The notes under the pieces are model-generated. The model was not told where the DNA came from and did not search any database. It was given only the letters and a program-made list of their open reading frames with translations. Both the position numbers and the translations under genes were made by a program. From the NCBI GenBank assembly GCA_902540785.1, contig CACBOA010000003.1:20682-84681 (forward strand): a stretch of 64,000 nt of DNA. The letters run 5' to 3'. Below are positions 8,965-15,566 of the stretch, in pieces. The DNA comes from an uncultured Pelagibacteraceae bacterium (GTDB taxonomy: Bacteria > Pseudomonadota > Alphaproteobacteria > Pelagibacterales > Pelagibacteraceae). Position 1 is the first letter of the stretch; every line of letters starts with the position of its first letter.

Positions 8965-9269
8965 AATAATGGGTATTATTTATTTACTATTATCTAAAGT
9001 AATACATTAGGTATTATTTATAAAGTATTGTATTTATTATATTTTATTAATAATAAAAATAATATAAATTTTTGAATAATTTGGATTATTTAATTTTTAA
9101 AATTTCCTTGATATGCTGAGAAACAGTGGAGATTTATAACAAATTACGAAAAAGATCAAATAGTCATTTAAAATAGAGACTTTTTCAAATTGAGGTAATG
9201 AAAATTCACTAAAAATAGGGTAGTCTAAAAGCATTGATATAGTTAAATAGTAGAGCGATGCACTAATTG
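8965..9269. other. AT-rich intergenic stretch with no supported gene
   Basis: About 300 bases, very rich in A and T, between the DMT permease and the foldable element that follows. A 60-codon frame exists on the minus strand, but it has no start-site support, no recognisable domain and a composition expected by chance. I see no tRNA, clear promoter or terminator here. It forms the left part of the island boundary. Confidence 0.5.
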
Positions 9270-9273
9270 AATA

Positions 9274-9328
9274 TACCATTTAAACGCCCGTAGAGGGGTC
9301 TATTTTAAGTATAGACTAATATATGGTA
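9274..9328 (+). ncRNA. possible three-stem structured leader
   Basis: The 55 bases can fold as a compact three-way junction: outer stem TACCAT/ATGGTA (9274-9279 with 9323-9328), a first hairpin CCC-GTAGA-GGG (9287-9297) and a second hairpin GTCTAT/ATAGAC (9298-9303 with 9311-9316, loop TTTAAGT). The segment is richer in G+C than its surroundings. It lies 17 bases upstream of a 14-codon ORF. No riboswitch class I know matches. Folding by eye only, so this is tentative. Confidence 0.35.
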
Positions 9329-9345
9329 CAACTAAAGGGTGAATT

Positions 9346-9390
9346 ATGCTACTTAGGAAGAAATCACGTAAAAGGGTAAAAAAAGGTTAA
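9346..9390 (+). CDS. tiny basic ORF (14 residues), possible leader peptide
   Basis: ATG to TAA encodes MLLRKKSRKRVKKG, with an AAAGGGTG Shine-Dalgarno-like stretch seven bases upstream, better than many genes here. Eight of the 14 residues are Lys or Arg. Its stop codon lies in the left arm of the hairpin terminator that follows, so a ribosome finishing the peptide would mask that arm, as in attenuation leaders. There is no same-strand gene directly downstream, which argues against classical attenuation. Could be chance. Confidence 0.3.
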   Translation: MLLRKKSRKRVKKG

Positions 9391-9406
9391 TTTTACTTAC
9401 CTTTTT
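9380..9406. terminator. bidirectional hairpin terminator
   Basis: Inverted repeat AAAAAGGT / ACCTTTTT (9380-9387 with 9399-9406) with an 11-base loop. On the minus strand it follows the methyltransferase stop by 25 bases and ends in a T7 run, so it terminates that gene. On the plus strand it ends the tiny ORF transcript with T5. Confidence 0.6.
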
Positions 9407-9431
9407 AACTTAAGAAAGGTTTAAAATAGCC

Positions 9432-9710
9432 CTAAATAGATACTTTTTCAGATCTAAGTAATTTAAGTTTTTGCCTAATTCCACCTCTCCCAGAATAACC
9501 TCCAAGAGCTCCATCAGACCTAATCACTCTATGACAGGGTATTTTTGGAGCATAAGGGTTTTTAGCACAAGCATTTGCGACTGCACGGGCTGCTTTAGGG
9601 CACTTAATGGCGATTGCAACTTGCTTATATGTTCTTATGCTGCCTTTAGGGATAGAAATGAGATATCTCCAAACTTTTATCTGAAATTTTGTTCCTTTTA
9701 GGGATTTCAT
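9432..9710 (-). CDS. short O6-alkylguanine-DNA alkyltransferase (MGMT C-terminal domain)
   Basis: The protein is the DNA-binding and active-site domain of the Ogt/Ada-C family: GTKFQIKVWRYLISIPKGSIRTYKQVA, then RAVANACAKNP, the acceptor motif IPCHRVI with the alkyl-accepting Cys, and GGYSGRGGIRQKLKLLRSE. It lacks the N-terminal ribonuclease-H-like domain of full-length enzymes. I choose the ATG giving MKSLKGTK (92 residues). A TTG 39 bases upstream keeps the frame open, but that stretch is the terminator hairpin of the neighbouring RNA and is not conserved in the family. The PCHR motif implies repair of O6-alkylguanine. Confidence 0.85.
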   Translation of the reverse strand: MKSLKGTKFQIKVWRYLISIPKGSIRTYKQVAIAIKCPKAARAVANACAKNPYAPKIPCHRVIRSDGALGGYSGRGGIRQKLKLLRSEKVSI

Positions 9711-9713
9711 AAG

Positions 9714-9756
9714 AAAAAACCCTGATTCTTTACACTTTTTACAGTGCAAAGATCAG
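9714..9756 (-). terminator. intrinsic terminator of the structured RNA
   Basis: On the minus strand a stem CTGAT-CTTT-G-CACT pairs with AGTG-T-AAAG-A-ATCAG around the loop GTAAAA, with one G-U pair and one bulged A, followed by GGG and six T residues at 9719-9714. It ends four bases before the methyltransferase ATG. Confidence 0.75.
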
Positions 9757-9903
9757 AATTTTATGGCTCGTCGTTTTATGCGCTACCGCCGAACCGACCA
9801 CCCTGTATGTTTAGCGCTGCTTTACAGAGTTTTCTGCCCTCCAGACTTAAACCTCTCGGCCTTTCTCTGGCTGGCCAGTTAAGAGTTGCCTCTTAAGTTA
9901 AAA
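9714..9903 (-). ncRNA. unidentified GC-rich structured RNA, about 190 nt
   Basis: Bases 9765-9895 are about half G+C in a genome near 30 percent, while neither strand codes a credible protein, which is the classic mark of a structured RNA in AT-rich genomes. On the minus strand it starts just after an extended -10 box. It has a perfect 5' hairpin TTAAGAG-GCAA-CTCTTAA with a GNRA tetraloop, a possible CCAGA/TCTGG pairing, a strong GCGCTA/TAGCGC stem enclosing GGTGGTCGGTTCGGCGG, and ends at an intrinsic terminator. I compared it by eye with tmRNA, RNase P, SRP, 6S and common riboswitches and found no convincing match. It lies between a small membrane protein gene and the methyltransferase gene, and might be a leader for the latter or an independent sRNA. 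Confidence 0.65.
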
Positions 9904-9905
9904 TT

Positions 9906-9914
9906 ACCATACCA
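9906..9914 (-). promoter_or_regulatory. extended -10 promoter element for the structured RNA
   Basis: On the minus strand TGG-TATGGT forms an extended -10 (TGN plus hexamer). Transcription would begin about seven bases on, right at the first structured base. A weak -35 (ATAACA) is 17-19 bases upstream. Confidence 0.4.
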
Positions 9915-9993
9915 GACTGAAATTTAAATTGTTATCACTAATTAGTTGTTTTTCATAATTAAATGATTTTTCTGTGAATTTCGGGGATAACTT

Positions 9994-10203
9994 CTATTTT
10001 GTAAGCAATATTAGGTAACTGACAAAGAATATAATCGCCATACTTGATAGAAATATTGTATTTATACTTTTACCAGTATTTTTATACTGAATAACACTTA
10101 AAATAATAAATCCAATTGAACTTATTAAAAACCATACCGCGGGAATTTCTCCATCAATTGAACCCATATATTTGTAATTTAAACTATTGACATTAAAAAT
10201 CAC
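9994..10203 (-). CDS. small membrane protein, unknown
   Basis: A 69-residue protein with two hydrophobic helices (about residues 22-39 and 49-67) joined by a short polar loop (QYKNTGKSIN). I do not recognise the family. The ATG is divergent from the recombinase gene with 45 bases between. The membrane pattern and length suggest a real gene, but there is no domain support; it could be a lineage-specific accessory protein of the island. Confidence 0.45.
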   Translation of the reverse strand: MIFNVNSLNYKYMGSIDGEIPAVWFLISSIGFIILSVIQYKNTGKSINTIFLSSMAIIFFVSYLILLTK

Positions 10204-10248
10204 TTGATATATTACTAATGATAATTAATTGTTATCAATAGTAATAAA

Positions 10249-11202
10249 ATGAATGAACTAACAACAGACCTAAAATCACTACATGAAGCAACTTTAAATA
10301 ATCTTAAAAGTTCTAAGGCAAATAATACTTTAAGAGCCTATAAATCTGACTTTAAAGACTTTGGAGCATTTTGTGCAAAACACGGTTTAAATTCTTTACC
10401 AACTGAACCAAAAATTGTCTCATTATACCTAACCCATCTCTCTAAAAATTCAAAAATAAGCACTTTAAGAAGAAGATTAGTATCTATTAGTATGGTTCAT
10501 AAGCTGAAGGGCCATTATTTAGATACTAAACATCCAATTATCGTAGAAAATTTAATGGGAATAAGAAGAGTTAAAGGAAGTATTCAAAGAGGTAAAAAAC
10601 CTATATTAATCAATCATTTAAAATTAATAATTAATGCAATAAATGATGAAAAAATTCAGGAAATCAAGAAATTAAGAGATAAGTCAATTATCTTAATAGG
10701 TTTTGGAGGAGGTTTTAGAAGGACTGAACTTATATCTATTGATCATGAAGATCTTGAATTCGTGCCTGAGGGTCTAAAAATCACTATTAAAAGATCAAAA
10801 ACAGATCAATTTGGAGAAGGAATGATAAAAGGACTACCCTACTTTAATAATGAAATTTATTGTCCTGTTAAAAACTTACAAAATTGGTTAGAAATTTCTA
10901 AAATTAAATCAGGACCTATTTTTAGAAGATTTTCTAAGGGTTTATCACTAACAGACAAAAGACTAACTGACCAATCTGTAGTTTTATTAATGAAGAAATA
11001 TTTAAACATAGCGGGTATCGAAAATAAAAATTTTGCTGGTCATAGTTTAAGATCAGGTTTCGCAACAGTCGCTGCTGAGTCTGGTGCTGATGAGCGAAGT
11101 ATAATGGCCATGACTGGTCATAAATCAACACAAATGGTTAGAAGATATATTAGAGATGTAAATATATTTAAGAATAACGCTTTAAATAAAATAAAGATAT
11201 AA
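10249..11202 (+). CDS. tyrosine recombinase / integrase family protein
   Basis: A 317-residue tyrosine recombinase. The N-terminal SAM-like core-binding domain covers about residues 10-110, and the catalytic domain about 120-305. All catalytic residues are visible: Arg157 in GGFRRTEL, Lys185 in RSKTD, His265 and Arg268 in GHSLRSG, His291 in MTGHKS and the nucleophile Tyr300 in VRRYI. It resembles XerC/D-like and island integrases. It is probably the mobility gene of this island, or its remnant. Its TAA overlaps the ATG of the following glycosyltransferase gene by one base, which couples their translation. Confidence 0.9.
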   Translation: MNELTTDLKSLHEATLNNLKSSKANNTLRAYKSDFKDFGAFCAKHGLNSLPTEPKIVSLYLTHLSKNSKISTLRRRLVSISMVHKLKGHYLDTKHPIIVENLMGIRRVKGSIQRGKKPILINHLKLIINAINDEKIQEIKKLRDKSIILIGFGGGFRRTELISIDHEDLEFVPEGLKITIKRSKTDQFGEGMIKGLPYFNNEIYCPVKNLQNWLEISKIKSGPIFRRFSKGLSLTDKRLTDQSVVLLMKKYLNIAGIENKNFAGHSLRSGFATVAAESGADERSIMAMTGHKSTQMVRRYIRDVNIFKNNALNKIKI

Positions 11203-12110
11203 TGAAAAACATAATTGTAAGATTAGCAAACGGTATAGGAAACCAACTTTTTACATATGCTGCAGCCTTTAATTATTCAAAAAAAATAAATGCAAACTTG
11301 TTAATAGATGACAAAAGTGGTTTTCATAAAAGACATAAATATGAGCTTAATAATTTTAATTTATCAGCCAAAATAGCTAATAATAATTATAAATTTGTTG
11401 GTCATATTGGAAGATTAAAAAGGAAAATTTATAAAAAATTTAATTTTATTAACAGAAATATAACTTTTATTGAAGAAAAAAAGGATCAAAATAAATTAAC
11501 AGAATATGATAAAGATATTTTCACTGAAAATGTAAATAAAAATATATACTTTGAAGGTTATTTTCAAACAGAAAAATATTTTAAAGAGGTTAAAAATGAT
11601 ATATTAAAAGAATTTTCCTTCAAAGACAAAATAATTAATGAAAAAAATAAATTTAAAGATTTAATTTTAAATACTAACTCCATATCAATTCATATTAGGA
11701 ACAACAAATTTCTCAAGAGTGAAAATCATAAAAATATTGATAAGCTTAATGAAGAAAATTTTAAGTTAAATATAGATATAACAAAAAAAGGCATCAATTT
11801 TTTTGAAAGGAGGTTTGATGATCCTAAATTTTTTATTTGGTCGAATGATTTCTCGGGATTAAAAGAAAATTTTCCCTCAGATAAATATGTTTTTGTCAAT
11901 AATAAGACTCACACTGATGATGTTTATGACTTGTATTTAATGACATTATGTAAAAATTTTATTATATCACCGAGTACTTTTAGTTATTGGGGTGCATTTT
12001 TAAGTAATAATAAAAATAAAATTTGTTTAGGACCTCCAAACATAAAAAATAAAAGTGGATATTATGGCTTCAGTAATAATAAAGATATAAAACCAGATTG
12101 GTGGTTTTAA
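11202..12110 (+). CDS. glycosyltransferase family 11 (alpha-1,2-fucosyltransferase-like)
   Basis: A 302-residue protein with the GT11 hallmarks: N-terminal VRLANGIGNQLFTYAAAF, the GDP-fucose-associated motif SIHIRNNKF (HxRxN type), a YFEGYFQTEKYF segment and the C-terminal FIISPSTFSYWGAFLS. GT11 enzymes add fucose or a related sugar in alpha-1,2 linkage to surface glycans, from a cytoplasmic site. It is translationally coupled to the recombinase gene and convergent with the fused glycosyltransferase gene, overlapping it by four bases. It probably modifies a variable surface polysaccharide; donor and acceptor are inferred. Confidence 0.82.
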   Translation: MKNIIVRLANGIGNQLFTYAAAFNYSKKINANLLIDDKSGFHKRHKYELNNFNLSAKIANNNYKFVGHIGRLKRKIYKKFNFINRNITFIEEKKDQNKLTEYDKDIFTENVNKNIYFEGYFQTEKYFKEVKNDILKEFSFKDKIINEKNKFKDLILNTNSISIHIRNNKFLKSENHKNIDKLNEENFKLNIDITKKGINFFERRFDDPKFFIWSNDFSGLKENFPSDKYVFVNNKTHTDDVYDLYLMTLCKNFIISPSTFSYWGAFLSNNKNKICLGPPNIKNKSGYYGFSNNKDIKPDWWF

Positions 12111-14233
12111 ATATTAAGATATGATTTATGATTATTTCCTAAAGATATATCTATAAAATATTTTGTTATCGCTTTTTCATTGAACAATTTAAAATACTTT
12201 TTTTTACCATTTTTGGCTATTTTTTTTCTAATAGAATCTCTGTTCGAATAAAATCTAATTTTGTCAGAAAGTTCAGATATATTTGAATAAAAAATTATCT
12301 CTTTATTATTAAAAAAATGATCTAGTTGAACTTTTTTATCTATAAATGTTAACAAACCGTTACCCATAATAGATGCAATTCTATTACTTGAATAAAATTT
12401 TGTAGGTTTTCCTCTACTTAAATTTAATCCCATTTTAGAGTTTATTAAAGAATTATTAAAATCATTACCCCAAATTGGTTGCTTGTTTGCAAATCCATAA
12501 AAATCATATTTTATATCTGGAATTTTTTTTACTAATTTATCTAAAAAATTAATTCTTTCATCTTCAACACCTTCTTTAAGTGTAGCTCTATTTACACCAT
12601 GACTCATCGCGTAAAATAAATCATTTTTGGGTTTCATTTTATAGACCTCAAAACTTTCAATATTTTTGTCCACAGGCACGAAGAAAAAATTAAAATTATT
12701 TTTATTAATAGTTTTATTTAGTATTGAAGGGTCAGTTGTTATGAAATTATGATCTACAAAATCTGAATATAGTTGTATATTTGAAATGTTTTGTTTTGAA
12801 TAGTTGAGGCTAGGCATCACTGGATCTTCATTCCATTGTGATAAAATAATATTTTTATTAATAGATCTAAATTCATCAAATGTATTAAGATCTATATTTT
12901 TAGTATGTCCAAAAAAAACAATATCTGGGTTATAATTTTTGAAAGTATTAATCAAAAAAGTTTGAAAATTATTTCTGTTAGGAATTAAACTAAAAGATTT
13001 ATTATCTCTTAAGAAGTCTCTATCACTAATTTCTAAAACATCGTGACCATTTCTAACAAAGCCATTGGTAAATTTTTTTCCCAAAGAAATATTATATAAT
13101 CTATGATTATGTTTCTGACCTTGGTTGTATAAATTTATTATTTTTAATTTTTTCTTATTGAAATTAATGTTAAAAAAAGGGACACAGCTTTCACGTATTT
13201 GATCTATTATTTTTGTATTTTTACTTATTAAATGTTTAACTTTTTTTCTTCCTAATGATTGTATAATTTTTCTTTTTTTACTATTGGTTATTAATTTTTT
13301 AATTTCAAAGAAAATTTCATTTGAATCTAATTTTTTTAAAACAATAGCAGAGTTGGTAGTTTCTCTTAATCCACCCCTATTACTTATAATAGTAGCACAT
13401 CCTCTAGATGTGGCCTCTAATGATGTTCTGCCAAATGGCTCCTCCCATCTGGAAGGTACTACTGCTATTTCTGATCTATTTAATATATTTAATGTTTTTT
13501 TATGATTAACAAATCCTAATTCTTTATGACTTGGATGATTAATATAAATATTTCTTCTATCTTCATCACCTAATGAATAAGCTTTCCATGTAGGAAATTT
13601 GTCAAGTATTTTTATTATAGCCTCTTTAAAGATATCATATCCTTTAGAATAATTTAACCTTCCTACGAAAACTATAATTCTTTCTTTTTTTATTTTTTTT
13701 TGTTTATTTACGCTTGGATATACTACTTCAGTTTTAGTTTTTAATTTTTCATCTATATTTAGAAAAAATCTTTCTCTAACCCATTCACTAACAAATATTA
13801 TTTTTTCAACAGCTTGTAGTATTTTTAATCTTTCATTAATTGATTTGGATCCCTTCATCGATAAAGGGTCATTATGAAAATAAAAAATAAATTTACTTTT
13901 AATTTTATTTGTTAATTTAAATAATAATTGTGGTCTATTATGAATTTCTACAATATCAAAATTATTAATAATTAGTTCTTTTGTTAATTTTTCAGCATAT
14001 TCTTTTGTAGTACTCTTTAATTTAGATTTCAAATTTTTTAAATTTACATTTTTATAATTTTTGCTTAAATAATCTTTTGATTTTGTGTGACCATAAATAA
14101 TATTATTTTTTTTATATTTTGAATTTTTAAAAAATTCTGAAACCCACAAAGAAGCAGCTGATGCTTTACCAAATGTAAAGTTTTCTTTATAAGGCAAGAT
14201 AGTTGCTATATTAAGATTTTTTTTTAAAATCAT
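12107..14233 (-). CDS. fused glycosyltransferase: GT4 domain plus CgeB-like glycosyltransferase domain
   Basis: A 708-residue protein made of two transferase units. Residues 1 to about 350 are a GT-B fold GT4 enzyme: FVGRLNYSKGYDIFKEA with the donor-phosphate contacts Arg192 and Lys197, and the EX7E motif EEPFGRTSLE (Glu265 and Glu273) followed by GGLRE. Residues from about 365 to the end resemble the CgeB/DUF3880 type: IINLYNQGQKHNHRLYNISLG, ILSQWNEDP, NRIASIMGNGLLTFIDKK and a C-terminal RKKIAKNGKKKYFKLFNE. Two linked transferases suggest synthesis of a repeating or two-sugar unit of a surface glycan. The start overlaps the end of the GIY-YIG gene by 23 bases. Confidence 0.8.
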   Translation of the reverse strand: MILKKNLNIATILPYKENFTFGKASAASLWVSEFFKNSKYKKNNIIYGHTKSKDYLSKNYKNVNLKNLKSKLKSTTKEYAEKLTKELIINNFDIVEIHNRPQLLFKLTNKIKSKFIFYFHNDPLSMKGSKSINERLKILQAVEKIIFVSEWVRERFFLNIDEKLKTKTEVVYPSVNKQKKIKKERIIVFVGRLNYSKGYDIFKEAIIKILDKFPTWKAYSLGDEDRRNIYINHPSHKELGFVNHKKTLNILNRSEIAVVPSRWEEPFGRTSLEATSRGCATIISNRGGLRETTNSAIVLKKLDSNEIFFEIKKLITNSKKRKIIQSLGRKKVKHLISKNTKIIDQIRESCVPFFNINFNKKKLKIINLYNQGQKHNHRLYNISLGKKFTNGFVRNGHDVLEISDRDFLRDNKSFSLIPNRNNFQTFLINTFKNYNPDIVFFGHTKNIDLNTFDEFRSINKNIILSQWNEDPVMPSLNYSKQNISNIQLYSDFVDHNFITTDPSILNKTINKNNFNFFFVPVDKNIESFEVYKMKPKNDLFYAMSHGVNRATLKEGVEDERINFLDKLVKKIPDIKYDFYGFANKQPIWGNDFNNSLINSKMGLNLSRGKPTKFYSSNRIASIMGNGLLTFIDKKVQLDHFFNNKEIIFYSNISELSDKIRFYSNRDSIRKKIAKNGKKKYFKLFNEKAITKYFIDISLGNNHKSYLNI

Positions 14234-14471
14234 TTAGTAATCTCAGTCTCTCTTTTCTATCTTTTTTTAGCTTATATTCAAATGAAAGTGCTCTAGATTT
14301 CGAATAAAATTTTTTTTTGTAAACAAATTCCCATTTATACCCCCTGGTAGACTTAGCACCTAAATTTGAATTGTGTTTTTCTAATCTTTTATTTAAATTA
14401 TTAGTATATCCAACGTAAGTTTTAAATCGGTAGTAATCTAAAGTTTTAATGAAATATACGTAATAAACCAT
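14211..14471 (-). CDS. GIY-YIG nuclease domain protein
   Basis: An 86-residue single-domain GIY-YIG protein of the UPF0213/YhbQ type. It has YYVYFIKT and TYVGYTNN for the GIY and YIG strands, the conserved Arg in NLNKRLEKHN, TRGYKWEFVY, and the metal-binding Glu in LSFEYKLKK. Family members are small nucleases with a poorly defined repair or mobile role. It lies 18 bases from tRNA-Glu at the edge of the island, and its 3' end overlaps the fused glycosyltransferase gene. Confidence 0.8.
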   Translation of the reverse strand: MVYYVYFIKTLDYYRFKTYVGYTNNLNKRLEKHNSNLGAKSTRGYKWEFVYKKKFYSKSRALSFEYKLKKDRKERLRLLNDFKKKS

Positions 14472-14489
14472 CAGAGGTTATCTAATTAT

Positions 14490-14564
14490 TGGCGGTCCCT
14501 AGGGGAATCGAACCCCTCTTTCGAGGATGAAAACCACGTGTCCTAACCGATAGACGAAGGGACC
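14490..14564 (-). tRNA. tRNA-Glu (TTC)
   Basis: Full cloverleaf on the minus strand: acceptor GGTCCCT/AGGGACC, D-arm with GGTTAGGAC, anticodon loop TTTTCAT (anticodon TTC), T-arm GAGGGGTTCGATTCCCCT, discriminator G and encoded CCA. The anticodon stem CGTGG/CCTCG has a U-U mismatch at its middle pair. The 3' end faces the island. An A7-TGC-T6 element lies just upstream of the 5' end. Confidence 0.95.
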
Positions 14565-14624
14565 AAAAAAATGCTTTTTTATTGTATAAAAAGTTATTTA
14601 TCAAGTCTTTAAAATATACAAACA

Positions 14625-15566
14625 TTAAATAATTTGTTCATTTTTAATAATTTTTTTTAAGCCTGAAGATTTGTGAGTAATTAGAGTTTCAGAGGTAAAT
14701 TTATTATCATTTACTTTAATTCCAGAAACTAGGTCTCCTGTAGTTATACCAGTAGCACAGAAAATAGAGTCACCAGAAATTATTTCATTTAATTCATATT
14801 TTTTTTTCAAATCAGATATTCCCATTTTTTTGGCACGATCTTTTTCTTTATCAGTATTAAATAGTAATCTTCCTTGAAAATGACAATCATAAGCATCAAG
14901 TGCTGCAGCAGCCAAAACACCTTCGGGACCTCCTCCAATTCCAAGAAATAGATCTACTGAATATTTTTTATCTACAATCATAAGAGCACCGGAAACATCT
15001 CCATCTGAAATCAATTTTAATTTTACTTCTAATCTTTTTAACTCATTAATAATTTCCTTATGCCTAGGTCTATCTAATATACATGCAGTTAAATTTTTAG
15101 GTTTTTGATTCTTAAATTCAGCTAAATTGTAAATATTTTTTTTTACAGAAAAATCTAAATCAACAACATTTGGTTCAGAGCAGTTTGCAGATATTTTACT
15201 CATATAAGTTTCAGGTGCTCCAAATAAATTTGACTTATTGGCTACAGCTATAACTGATAGTGCTCCTGGTAAATTATTAGCCACAAAATTAGTTCCTTCT
15301 AAAGGATCAACAGCAATATCTAATTTTGGTCCATTCTTAGTTCCAATATTCTCTCCAATATGAAGCATAGGTGCCTCGTCAAGCTCACCCTCACCTATCA
15401 CAATTTTTCCATTCATTTCAATCTTATTTAACTCATTTCGCATAGCATCAACAGCAGCTTTGTCGGCACCAATCTTATCTTTTTTTCCAACTAAAAAATA
15501 AGCAGCTAGTGCAGCTCGACTCGTTACATTAATAAATGACTTTTGTAATTTTTTATCTATGAGCAT
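14625..15566 (-). CDS. glpX: fructose-1,6-bisphosphatase class II
   Basis: A 313-residue GlpX. The metal- and phosphate-binding motifs are visible: VIGEGELDEAPML, AVDPLEGTNFVANNLPGALSVIA, ILDRPRH, LISDGDVSGAL and GIGGGPEGVLAAAAL, then ATGITTGDLV. It hydrolyses fructose-1,6-bisphosphate in gluconeogenesis and could also act on sedoheptulose bisphosphate. The ATG shares one base with the stop of the SbmA-like gene, so the two form an operon. Length is normal for the family. Confidence 0.95.
   Translation of the reverse strand: MLIDKKLQKSFINVTSRAALAAYFLVGKKDKIGADKAAVDAMRNELNKIEMNGKIVIGEGELDEAPMLHIGENIGTKNGPKLDIAVDPLEGTNFVANNLPGALSVIAVANKSNLFGAPETYMSKISANCSEPNVVDLDFSVKKNIYNLAEFKNQKPKNLTACILDRPRHKEIINELKRLEVKLKLISDGDVSGALMIVDKKYSVDLFLGIGGGPEGVLAAAALDAYDCHFQGRLLFNTDKEKDRAKKMGISDLKKKYELNEIISGDSIFCATGITTGDLVSGIKVNDNKFTSETLITHKSSGLKKIIKNEQII

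Noticed and set aside
9097..9279. 60-codon minus-strand ORF
   Set aside because: No ribosome-binding site, no recognised domain, and it covers the AT-rich border and part of the foldable element; expected by chance.
9280..9300. Fragment of the tRNA-Glu 3' end as a left attachment site
   Set aside because: Only scattered CCC and GGGG similarity to the tRNA 3' part; no direct repeat long enough to support an attL/attR pair.
9711..9749. Longer methyltransferase start at TTG
   Set aside because: The codons overlap the terminator hairpin and do not match the family.
9714..9903. tmRNA, RNase P RNA, SRP RNA or 6S RNA
   Set aside because: The RNA lacks the tRNA-like end and tag ORF of tmRNA, the RNase P core GAGGAAAGTCC, the SRP tetraloop region GGAAGGAAGCAG, and the paired ends of 6S RNA. 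Only short, weak resemblances were found.
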